Positions 18,527-26,003 of a stretch of 64,000 bases of DNA are shown here, in pieces. The notes under the pieces were generated by a model. It saw only the letters and a program-made list of their open reading frames with translations, was not told the origin of the DNA and searched no databases. Origin of the DNA: Ensifer sp. MPMI2T (GTDB lineage Bacteria; Pseudomonadota; Alphaproteobacteria; Rhizobiales; Rhizobiaceae); the NCBI RefSeq assembly GCF_004827385.1, contig NZ_SRXN01000003.1, positions 62,001-126,000 on the forward strand, written 5' to 3'. Both the position numbers and the translations under genes were made by a program. How positions within the stretch are numbered: the stretch's first letter is position 1; each line of letters begins with the position of its first letter.

Positions 18527-19129
18527 TCATTCCGGGCGGTCTGCAAGCAGCGCCCAGAAAGCCAAGAATGGCTTCTCGAAGGAGCGCATCGCATGTTTGA
18601 TGCCGGGCTCGTTGTAAAATGAGCCGCCAAAACCCGGCCTGAACCATGGCCCGTCGGCTTGGCGAAACGCCCCGTCCGAAAGGGCGAGGTAGACTTCCTC
18701 TGGTGGATGATTGTGGTCTGGGTAGCGGACGTGAGGGGCCATCAGCGTTATGCCGATCCACACATCCGTGCGCTCTTCGAGGCCACGAGGTCCGATGATC
18801 ATCGCATTCGCATGGCCGTCGTGGAAATTATCACTCGCCGAACTGTCATAATTCGAGCGCCGGCGCCATTCGAGCAGCGGCTCGATCGCCTTGAAGCGAT
18901 CGACCAGACGGCGGAGCGAATCGTGCTCCGTATCGATCGCCAGCACCGTGTCGAGGTGGGAACAGACGGGCAGCCGACTTCCGGGGCTGGATCTCTCCGC
19001 GCCCGGAACCTCCAGTGCAGAGAAAATCTGCGGAATAGACCGGCGCGATTGCGGCGCCTTTGCGAATTGGTCAAAGGCCACGAAAGCGGCGTCGACGAAT
19101 AACTGAAGGGCTTCACTTCGACGTGTCAT
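18527..19129 (-). CDS. DddQ-type cupin lyase (dimethylsulfoniopropionate lyase family)
   Basis: 200 residues, the usual length of DddQ. A helical N-terminal part precedes a cupin core with both DMSP-lyase motifs: HVRYPDHNHPPEEVYLAL and GIKHAMRSFEKPFLAFW. Tyr136, His139, His141, Glu145, Tyr147 and His179 have the same spacing as the metal/catalytic set I recall for Ruegeria DddQ (Tyr120, His123, His125, Glu129, Tyr131, His163). DddQ cleaves DMSP to acrylate and dimethyl sulfide. Many relatives (cupin-DLL) have no proven DMSP activity, so the substrate may be another betaine. It lies 47 bases after the stcD-like gene, same strand. AGGA precedes the ATG by nine bases. Confidence 0.82.
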   Translation of the reverse strand: MTRRSEALQLFVDAAFVAFDQFAKAPQSRRSIPQIFSALEVPGAERSSPGSRLPVCSHLDTVLAIDTEHDSLRRLVDRFKAIEPLLEWRRRSNYDSSASDNFHDGHANAMIIGPRGLEERTDVWIGITLMAPHVRYPDHNHPPEEVYLALSDGAFRQADGPWFRPGFGGSFYNEPGIKHAMRSFEKPFLAFWALLADRPE

Positions 19130-19176
19130 GGATGGGTCCTAAGTCGCGCGGCGGGGCTGAGGCCTCCCGCCTGGCG

Positions 19177-21213
19177 TCAGATATCCTTCAGAAGGCGAAG
19201 CGCGTCGTAGATCGCCGCGTGTGTATTGCGCGCCGCGACCGCATCGCCAATGCGAAAGAGTCGGAACTTGCCTTGGGGGTTGCGCACGACGGATTGCGGC
19301 TCGCCGGCGATCAGCTGATCGTGCGACATCTCTCCGAGGTTGCTCGACGCCGGTTTGAGCTCGAAGTACAGCTCATCGAGCGGAATGGTGCCGTGATTGA
19401 TGATGATCTGGTCGAACGTCCGCTGTTTGGCGACGCCGCCATAATCGCTGCCGACATGGGCGACGAGTTGATTGCCGCTCTTCTCGACCGCCTCCAGGCG
19501 GTAGGTGACGGTGAAGGTCACGTCGAGCTTCTGAAGCGAACGCATGTAAGGAACGAGGTTCATGGCCATAACCTCCGGGGCGAAGGAGCGATCCGGCGTC
19601 ATGATCTCGACCTTGGCGCCCGCCTTGGCGAGGAATTCGGCGGCCTGCAGACCGGCATGATCGCCGGCGTCGTCGAAGACAAGAACGTTGGTACCCGGCT
19701 TGACGTCGCCCGAGATGATGTCCCAGGCGGAGACGACGAGCTCATTGCCCTTGGAGAGGACGTCTGTGTGCGGAATCCCGCCTGTCGCGATGATGACGAC
19801 GTCGGGATTTTCCGCCTGAACCGTGTCTGCCTCCGCCCAGGTGTTGAAATGGAAGGTGACGCCCAGCTTCTCGCACTGGCTCATCCGCCAGTCGATGATG
19901 CTGATCATTTCCCGGCGCCGCTCGCTTTGAGCCGTGAGCCTTATCTGCCCTCCCGGATCGTTAGCCGCCTCGAAGACGACGACCTCATGGCCGCGCTCGC
20001 CCGCCACACGCGCCGCCTCAAGGCCGGCGGGCCCGGCACCGACGATCACGACCTTCTTGCGGCGCTCCGCCTTGGCGATCGTGTGCGGCATGGTGAGCTC
20101 ACGTCCGGTCGCGGCATTGTGGATGCAATAGGCGGCGCCGCCCTGGTAGATGCGGTCGAGACAGTAGTTTGCACCAACGCAGGGGCGAATGTCGTCCTCA
20201 CGCTTCTCCATGATCTTCCGGACGATATGCGGATCCGTCATGTGTGCGCGGGTCATCCCGACCATGTCGACCTTGCCGGACGCAATTGCATGGCGCGCGG
20301 TGGCGACGTCCGGGATCTTCGCAGCATGGAAGGTCGGGAAGTTCGTGGCGGCGCGAATTTCGCCGGCGAAATCGAGATGCGGAGAATTGGCCATGCCCTG
20401 GATCGGGATGACGTCGGTGAGGCCGGCGTCCGTATCGATATGCCCGCGAATGACGTTCAGGTAATCGATAAGCCCGCTTACCTTGAGGCGCTTCGAAATT
20501 TCAAGGCCGTCCTCCCTGCCCGTCCCGCCGGGGAGACATTCGTCGGCCGTGTAGCGCACGCCCAGAATGAAATCGTCTCCGACGCGTGCTCGGATCGCCT
20601 TCAGGACGTCGAAACAGAAGCGCATGCGGTTGTCGAGAGAGCCGCCGTAAGGACCGTCGAGCTCATTCGTCAGCGGAGAGGTGAATTGGTCAAGGAGATG
20701 ACCGTAGGCTTCCAGTTCGACACCGTCCATTCCTCCCGCCTTCATGCGCTCGGCCGCATCGGCGAAATCCTTGATGATCCTCTCGATGTCCCAGTCTTCA
20801 ATCTTCTTGGGGAAGGCGCGGTGCGACGCTTCGCGGTGATGCGAGGGAGCGACAACCGGCAGCCAGTCACCCTTGTCCCACCGCGTGCGCCGGCCGAGAT
20901 GGGTGAGCTGGATCATGATCGCGGCACCCTCCTCGTGCACGGCGTCGGTCATTTGCCTGATCCACGGGACGATCTCGTCCTTGTAGGCGAGCAGGTTGTT
21001 GAAGACCGGCGGGCTGTCCTTCGAAACAGCGGCAGAGCCCGCGGTCATCGTCAGAGCTACACCGCCTTTTGCCCTTTCCACCGTGTAGGCGCGGTAGCGC
21101 TCCTTCGGCATGCCGTCCTCCGGATAGGCCGGTTCGTGCGCCGTCACGATGATGCGGTTGCGCAGCGTCAAGTGCTTGAGCTGATAGGGCTGGAGGAGGG
21201 GGTCGTTCGACAT
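19177..21213 (-). CDS. stcD: StcD/DgcA-family flavoprotein, probable N-methylproline demethylase
   Basis: 678 residues: an N-terminal OYE-like FMN TIM barrel (about 1-370), then an FAD/NAD(P)-binding half (VVIVGAGPAGLEAARVAGERG and ATGGIPHTD) as in trimethylamine dehydrogenase. Rhizobial StcD (N-methylproline demethylation in stachydrine use) and DgcA (dimethylglycine) have this architecture and length. The iron-sulfur loop reads CVGANYC...C, so alanine stands where TMADH has its second cysteine. It is transcribed away from the TetR gene and probably with the cupin lyase 47 bases downstream. Exact N-methyl substrate (N-methylproline, dimethylglycine, other) is inferred from context. Confidence 0.82.
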   Translation of the reverse strand: MSNDPLLQPYQLKHLTLRNRIIVTAHEPAYPEDGMPKERYRAYTVERAKGGVALTMTAGSAAVSKDSPPVFNNLLAYKDEIVPWIRQMTDAVHEEGAAIMIQLTHLGRRTRWDKGDWLPVVAPSHHREASHRAFPKKIEDWDIERIIKDFADAAERMKAGGMDGVELEAYGHLLDQFTSPLTNELDGPYGGSLDNRMRFCFDVLKAIRARVGDDFILGVRYTADECLPGGTGREDGLEISKRLKVSGLIDYLNVIRGHIDTDAGLTDVIPIQGMANSPHLDFAGEIRAATNFPTFHAAKIPDVATARHAIASGKVDMVGMTRAHMTDPHIVRKIMEKREDDIRPCVGANYCLDRIYQGGAAYCIHNAATGRELTMPHTIAKAERRKKVVIVGAGPAGLEAARVAGERGHEVVVFEAANDPGGQIRLTAQSERRREMISIIDWRMSQCEKLGVTFHFNTWAEADTVQAENPDVVIIATGGIPHTDVLSKGNELVVSAWDIISGDVKPGTNVLVFDDAGDHAGLQAAEFLAKAGAKVEIMTPDRSFAPEVMAMNLVPYMRSLQKLDVTFTVTYRLEAVEKSGNQLVAHVGSDYGGVAKQRTFDQIIINHGTIPLDELYFELKPASSNLGEMSHDQLIAGEPQSVVRNPQGKFRLFRIGDAVAARNTHAAIYDALRLLKDI

Positions 21214-21259
21214 ATGTCGGGCTCCGGTCTAGAAACGTCAGCTCGAACGCTACGCGGGA

Positions 21260-21319
21260 ATGTACATAAGTGTCAAGAAAGAAAACATCCTGGTTCAGCG
21301 CATAGACATCAGTGTACAT
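21260..21319. promoter_or_regulatory. Paired operator-like elements between stcD-like gene and tetR
   Basis: ATGTACATAAGTGTC (21260-21274) faces its imperfect inverse GACATCAGTGTACAT (21305-21319); each contains the palindrome TGTACA. They lie in the 146-base gap between the divergent flavoprotein and TetR genes, with 45 bases between equivalent positions. This is the expected site for TetR control of both units; binding is inferred. Confidence 0.55.
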
Positions 21320-21359
21320 TTTTCTTGTATGTCCTTTCACAATTTGTTAGGAGGTCTTT

Positions 21360-21998
21360 ATGGAGCACGTTGCAAACGATAGCGGCTGGCGCGGATCGCA
21401 GGAGGGATGGCTGGAGGCGGCCTACGAGTCCTTGCTGGAAGGCGGAGTGGACTCGGTAAAGATTCTGCCGCTGGCAAAGAGGCTCAATCTGTCGCGAACG
21501 AGCTTCTATTGGTTCTTCAAGGATCGGGAAGAACTGTTGGCGGCGCTCATCGGTCGGTGGCGGGACAGGAATACCGGCAACATCGTGAAACAGTCCGAGG
21601 CATACGCGGAATCTCTGGCCGAAGCGATGCTTAACGTATTCGATTGCTGGCTGAACAAGGACCTATTCGACTCGAAGTTTGAGTTTGCCGTGCGTAGCTG
21701 GGCGCTCCAGTCCGAAGACATCCTGGCTGAAGTTCAGCGCGCCGATCAGGTCCGATTGGAAGCCCTGAAACGTATGTTTATCCGTTTCGGTCATTCGGAG
21801 ATCACCGCCGATGTCCGCGCGCGTACGACCTACCTGGTTCAGATCGGCTACATCTCGATGCAGACTCAGGAGGATATCGCAACCCGCATGAAGCGGATCC
21901 CCGAGTACATCGCGATCTACACGGGCCAAGTGCCGGAGCAAAGGGAGCTTGATCGCTTCTTTTCGCGGCACGGCTACAAACCCGAGGTGAGAGGCTAA
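21360..21998 (+). CDS. TetR-family transcriptional regulator of the betaine locus
   Basis: 212 residues. The N-terminal HTH reads AAYESLLEGGVDSVKILPLAKRLNLSRTSFYWFFKDREELLAALI, the TetR pattern. The C-terminal ligand domain is helical and not assignable to a ligand. The ATG at 21360 has an ideal GGAGG site five bases upstream. It diverges from the stcD-like gene and starts a plus-strand run (ProC-like, ProXWV, OYE, Ldh2). It probably represses both directions through the paired sites at 21260-21319, released by a betaine or its demethylation product. Confidence 0.88.
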   Translation: MEHVANDSGWRGSQEGWLEAAYESLLEGGVDSVKILPLAKRLNLSRTSFYWFFKDREELLAALIGRWRDRNTGNIVKQSEAYAESLAEAMLNVFDCWLNKDLFDSKFEFAVRSWALQSEDILAEVQRADQVRLEALKRMFIRFGHSEITADVRARTTYLVQIGYISMQTQEDIATRMKRIPEYIAIYTGQVPEQRELDRFFSRHGYKPEVRG

Positions 21999-22004
21999 CC
22001 GACG

Positions 22005-22799
22005 ATGAGCGGCTCATTGAGGATCGGCATCGTTGGTGGAGGCGGCTGGCTCGGCGGATCAATTGCCGCTTCACTCCTCGATGCCGGTTTGGTGCAGCCG
22101 CATGATCTTTCCCTCTCTTATCGGAAGGAGCAACCGAAGCGCTTTACCGGCTCCTTCTGGACCACCGATAACCAACAGCTAGCCGACCGTTCGGACGTGA
22201 TCATTGTGTCGGTCCGGCCTGCTGATTGGCCGTCGCTCTTGATCGATGCCGATGGCAAGCTCGTGATATCCGTCATGGCCGGCGTCCGTTTGGGCCAGTT
22301 GGCTGAACACCACAATACGAAAAGAGTTGTCCGCAGCTTGCCCAACGCTGCGGCTGAGGTCGGCAAGTCCTACACGCCGTGGATCGGCTCGGTAGATGTA
22401 ACCGATCAGGACCGCGCCATCGTTGGCGCAATCTTCGATGCCTGTGGCACGGAGGACGAGGTCTCAAGTGAAAGCGACATCGATTATCTGACAGGCCTTT
22501 CCGGGTCGGGTCCGGCATTTCCCGCATTGTTGGCCGCCGCGATGATGAGCGACGCCGTGGCGCGCGGACTTGATCGGGAGATCGCTCAGCGCGCGGTGGC
22601 CACGGTCCTGATAGGTGCGGGCCGCCTGCTTGAACGTCGCGACGAATGCCCCACCGACACGGTCGAAGCGTTTCTTGGCTATCGCGGCACCACCGCCGCC
22701 GCGATCGAAGCAATGCGCGCTGCTGGCTTTGTGGACGCTGTCGCGGATGGCCTTGCGGCCGCTCAGAGAAAATCGGTGAGTATGGGAGAGCGCTCCTAG
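22005..22799 (+). CDS. Pyrroline-5-carboxylate reductase family protein (ProC-like)
   Basis: 264 residues. It has an N-terminal Rossmann motif GIVGGGGWLGGSIAASLL, VRSLPNAAAEVG and the C-terminal signature LTGLSGSGPAFPALLAAAMMSDAVARGLDREIAQRAV of ProC. It should reduce or oxidise a cyclic imino acid with NAD(P)H. It begins 7 bases after the tetR stop, so it is co-transcribed. A ProC-like enzyme beside a StcD-like demethylase fits proline betaine breakdown, where the ring product is proline or a pyrroline carboxylate. Housekeeping proline synthesis is less likely in this position. Confidence 0.83.
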   Translation: MSGSLRIGIVGGGGWLGGSIAASLLDAGLVQPHDLSLSYRKEQPKRFTGSFWTTDNQQLADRSDVIIVSVRPADWPSLLIDADGKLVISVMAGVRLGQLAEHHNTKRVVRSLPNAAAEVGKSYTPWIGSVDVTDQDRAIVGAIFDACGTEDEVSSESDIDYLTGLSGSGPAFPALLAAAMMSDAVARGLDREIAQRAVATVLIGAGRLLERRDECPTDTVEAFLGYRGTTAAAIEAMRAAGFVDAVADGLAAAQRKSVSMGERS

Positions 22800-22871
22800 C
22801 TGCCGTCGGAGCGGGCAAAACGCGGCATCCTGCTCTTCAACAACACGCCGCAAAAAGAAAAGGGAACGGCA

Positions 22872-23873
22872 ATGAAATATCTACTTGCATCAACTTGCCT
22901 AATGCTTGGTGTCCTGGGAGGCGCGTCCGTCACGAGCGCCGCGGAATGCGGATCGTTGACCATCGCGAGCATGAACTGGCAGAGCGCGGAAGTGCTTTCC
23001 AACCTCGACAAGATCATCTTGAACGAGGGTTATGGGTGCGATGCCGAAATCACCATCGGCGACACCGTCCCGACGATCACCTCCATGGCGGAAAAGGGTG
23101 AGCCTGATATCGCGCCGGAGGCGTGGATCGATCTGCTGCCAGATGTTGTCAAGAAAGGAACGGAAGAAGGCCGCATTATCAAGGTCGGTTCTCCGTTGCC
23201 TGATGGCGGCGTCCAAGGCTGGTGGATCCCCAAATATTTCGCGGATGCCCATCCGGACATCAAGACAATTCCAGACCTGTTGAAACATCCGGAACTGTTT
23301 CCCGATCCGGAAGACCCCAAGAAGGGCGCGATCTTCAATGGGCCCCAGGGCTGGGGCGGCACCGTCGTCACTTCTCAGCTTTATAAGGCGTTTGATGCCG
23401 AAAAGGCCGGCTTCAAGCTCGTCGACACCGGTTCTGCCGCCGGCTTGGACGGCTCTATCGCCAAGGCATACGAGGCCAAGGAAGCGTGGGTCGGTTATTA
23501 TTGGGCGCCAACAGCGCTTCTCGGCAAATATCCGATGGTCAAGCTCGAACCAGGCGTTCCGGAAGACGCAGCGGAATGGAAGCGCTGTGTTACCGTTGCC
23601 GATTGCCCCGATCCCAAGCCGAGCGCGTGGCCGGTCGACACCATCGTGACGCTGGTGGCCAAGCCCTTCTCGGAGAAGGTCGGTCCGGAGGTCATGGACT
23701 ACCTAAACAAGCGCGCCTGGAGCAACGACACCGTCAGCAAGCTCATGGCTTGGATGACGGACAACCAGGCGAGCGGCGAAGAGGGCGCAAAGCACTTCCT
23801 CGAGGAGAACGAGGACCTCTGGACAAAGTGGGTCACTCCGGAGGCGGCCGAGAAGATCAAGGCGGCGCTCTGA
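22872..23873 (+). CDS. proX: Glycine/proline betaine ABC transporter binding protein (ProX/OpuAC family)
   Basis: 333 residues with a signal peptide (MKYLLASTCLMLGVLGGASVTSA). OpuAC features: TIASMNWQSAEVLSNLDKIIL, PDIAPEAW, GWWIPKYFAD and YYWAPTALLGKYPMVKL, with tryptophans expected to cage a quaternary ammonium or sulfonium head group. It supplies the permease and ATPase that follow. The ligand may be proline betaine, glycine betaine or DMSP; ProU-type systems can carry all three. A strong hairpin follows the stop. Confidence 0.9.
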   Translation: MKYLLASTCLMLGVLGGASVTSAAECGSLTIASMNWQSAEVLSNLDKIILNEGYGCDAEITIGDTVPTITSMAEKGEPDIAPEAWIDLLPDVVKKGTEEGRIIKVGSPLPDGGVQGWWIPKYFADAHPDIKTIPDLLKHPELFPDPEDPKKGAIFNGPQGWGGTVVTSQLYKAFDAEKAGFKLVDTGSAAGLDGSIAKAYEAKEAWVGYYWAPTALLGKYPMVKLEPGVPEDAAEWKRCVTVADCPDPKPSAWPVDTIVTLVAKPFSEKVGPEVMDYLNKRAWSNDTVSKLMAWMTDNQASGEEGAKHFLEENEDLWTKWVTPEAAEKIKAAL

Positions 23874-23884
23874 TTGACCTCAAC

Positions 23885-23909
23885 GCACGGCGCGCATGGC
23901 GCGCCGTGC
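23885..23909 (+). promoter_or_regulatory. Intercistronic hairpin between proX and proW
   Basis: Perfect 11-bp GC-rich stem (GCACGGCGCGC / GCGCGCCGTGC) with a 3-base loop ATG and no U run, starting 11 bases after proX. It probably protects the binding-protein message and lets proX outproduce the permease genes. Confidence 0.6.
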
Positions 23910-23967
23910 TCATCCAGCCGAAAAAACAGCAAAAGACGTGTGCCGGCTTCTTCAAAAGGGGAACCGA

Positions 23968-24855
23968 ATGGAATGGTTTTATGAATTCCCGAACATGGAC
24001 GATGACTCGCTGCGCAATCTGAAGAAGGCAATCGACGAGGGATTCCGTACATTCACGCGGGCATACGGCGATACGATCGAGGGCTTCTTCTCGCCTTTGC
24101 AACACTTCCTGATTGCTGCCGAACGCTTCATGACGCAGACGCCCTGGCCGATCATCACCCTGATCATTCTGGCGATCGCGTGGGGCGCGAGCAGGAGCTG
24201 GAAAATCGTGACGAGTTGTCTCGTCACATTGCTCGCCATCGGCTACTTCGACATGTGGGACGACACGATGCGGACCATCTCGATGATCTTCGTCTGCACA
24301 CTTCTGTCGATCGCGATTGGTATCCCGATAGGCATCCTGATGTCCCGTTCCGACCGGCTGCAGCGGCTGGTCAACCCGGCGCTCGACGTCATGCAAACCA
24401 TGCCGAGCTTCGTCTATCTGATTCCCGTCGTGATGCTGCTTGGCATCGGCAAGGTTCCGGGGCTGATCGCGGTCGTCATCTATGCCATCCCGCCGATGAT
24501 CCGCCTTACCAATCTCGGTATCAGGCTGGTCGACAAGGATGTGCTCGAGGCCGCAGACGCCTTCGGTTCGTCGAGCTGGCAGAAGCTCAAGAACGTGCAG
24601 ATGCCGCTGGCGCTGCCGACGATCATGGCCGGCATCAACCAGACCATCATGATGGCATTGGCCATGGTCGTCATCGCCTCGATGATCGGCGTCCAGGGAC
24701 TCGGCCAACCGGTCCTGAAGGCCATCGCCAACCAATATTTCACGCTCGGCATTTTCAACGGCCTTGCCATCGTGGGCATCGCCATCATCTTCGACCGGGT
24801 CAGCCAGGCCTATGGCAAGAGACTCCAGAACCACCGGGAGGTCGTCCATGGCTGA
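23968..24855 (+). CDS. proW: Betaine ABC transporter permease (ProW/OpuAB family)
   Basis: 295 residues from the ATG at 23968, which follows AGGGGAACCGA. After an N-terminal amphipathic region there are at least six membrane segments and the permease motif GIPIGILMSRSDRLQRLVNPALDVMQTMPSFVYLIPVVMLLG, characteristic of ProW. AADAFGSSSWQKLKNVQMPLALPTIMAGINQ is the ATPase-coupling loop. The stop overlaps the ATPase gene start by eight bases, so the two are translationally coupled. Confidence 0.92.
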   Translation: MEWFYEFPNMDDDSLRNLKKAIDEGFRTFTRAYGDTIEGFFSPLQHFLIAAERFMTQTPWPIITLIILAIAWGASRSWKIVTSCLVTLLAIGYFDMWDDTMRTISMIFVCTLLSIAIGIPIGILMSRSDRLQRLVNPALDVMQTMPSFVYLIPVVMLLGIGKVPGLIAVVIYAIPPMIRLTNLGIRLVDKDVLEAADAFGSSSWQKLKNVQMPLALPTIMAGINQTIMMALAMVVIASMIGVQGLGQPVLKAIANQYFTLGIFNGLAIVGIAIIFDRVSQAYGKRLQNHREVVHG

Positions 24856-25930
24856 TCAGCACTTCGACGGCATCAAGATCCGCAACCTTTACAAAATTTT
24901 CGGATCGAACGCTGCAGCGCATGTCGAGGCTGTCAGAAACGGCCTCTCAAAAGCCGAGTTGAATGAGAAGTTCGGCCATGTGCTCGGCCTCAAGGACATC
25001 AACATCGAGATGCCCTCAGGCTGTATTCAGGTCATCATGGGCCTCTCCGGTTCGGGAAAGTCGACGCTTATCCGCCACATCAACCGCCTGATAGATCCGA
25101 CCGCCGGCGAAGTGCTGGTGAATGGGGTGGATGTTGTGAAGATGAACGAGCTCGAATTGCGCGAGTTTCGCAGGCACCAGACCGCGATGGTATTCCAGAA
25201 GTTTGCGCTTCTTCCCCATCGCAACGTCCTCGACAACACGCTCTACGGTCTCGAGGTCCAGGGTGTCGAGCGCGCGAAAGCCGTCGATGTGGCCATGCGC
25301 TGGATCGAGCGGGTCGGACTGAAAGGCTTCGAGAGTAGGTACCCCAACCAGCTCTCGGGCGGCATGCAGCAGCGCGTGGGTCTCGCCCGCGCGCTTGCCA
25401 ACGATGCGCCGGTGCTCCTGATGGATGAAGCCTATTCGGCTCTCGATCCACTGATCCGCATGGATATGCAGACTGTTCTTCTCGACCTTCAGAAGGAGAT
25501 CAGGAAGACCATCGTCTTCATCACCCACGACCTCGACGAGGCGCTGCGTCTGGGAGACCAGATCGCCATCCTGCGCGATGGCGAAGTCATCCAGCAGGGG
25601 ACCAGCCAGGACATCGTCCTCCGGCCCGCTGATGACTACGTCGCGAACTTCGTCAAGGAGGTCAACCGCGGGCGCGTCGTCCAAGTCGAGGCCGTGATGG
25701 TGCCCCCGCGGGCCGGCCTTTCACCGAACGGCAAGACGATCCCGGCTGGAACCACCATCGAGGATGCCATGCGCGTGATTGCCAAGGGCCCAGATGGCGA
25801 TGTCGCCGTCGTGGACCCGAGCGGAAAGGCGATCGGAGTGGTCAACCTGCGTCAGCTTGCCGGTGCGATGGTCAACTCCCATGGCGGCGGCGGTTCCCAG
25901 AACGGCGCCTCCGTGGCGAGTGCATCATAG
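24848..25930 (+). CDS. proV: Betaine ABC transporter ATPase (ProV/OpuAA family)
   Basis: 360 residues from the ATG at 24848. It has the ProV N-terminal extension (IKIRNLYKIFGSNAAAHVEAVRNGLSKAEL), Walker A GLSGSGKST, signature LSGGMQQRVGLARAL and LLMDEAYSALDPLIR. The C-terminal ~80 residues are a CBS-type segment (DYVANFVKEVNRG..., ending near GVVNLRQLAGAMV), shorter than the tandem CBS of E. coli ProV. In OpuA-type importers CBS domains sense ionic strength, so osmotic gating is possible but may be reduced here. Confidence 0.92.
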   Translation: MADQHFDGIKIRNLYKIFGSNAAAHVEAVRNGLSKAELNEKFGHVLGLKDINIEMPSGCIQVIMGLSGSGKSTLIRHINRLIDPTAGEVLVNGVDVVKMNELELREFRRHQTAMVFQKFALLPHRNVLDNTLYGLEVQGVERAKAVDVAMRWIERVGLKGFESRYPNQLSGGMQQRVGLARALANDAPVLLMDEAYSALDPLIRMDMQTVLLDLQKEIRKTIVFITHDLDEALRLGDQIAILRDGEVIQQGTSQDIVLRPADDYVANFVKEVNRGRVVQVEAVMVPPRAGLSPNGKTIPAGTTIEDAMRVIAKGPDGDVAVVDPSGKAIGVVNLRQLAGAMVNSHGGGGSQNGASVASAS

Positions 25931-26003
25931 GCCAGCAAGCACTCACAAGACTTGACGCAAAGATCAGCACGCGCGCCTCGCTTTCGCATTGCCGGAGATC
26001 CTG

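Noticed and set aside
19060-21459. A 799-codon open frame on the plus strand over the stcD-like gene
   Set aside because: It lies opposite a clear flavoprotein gene, shows no domain or start signal, and such long antisense frames are common in GC-rich DNA with strong codon bias.
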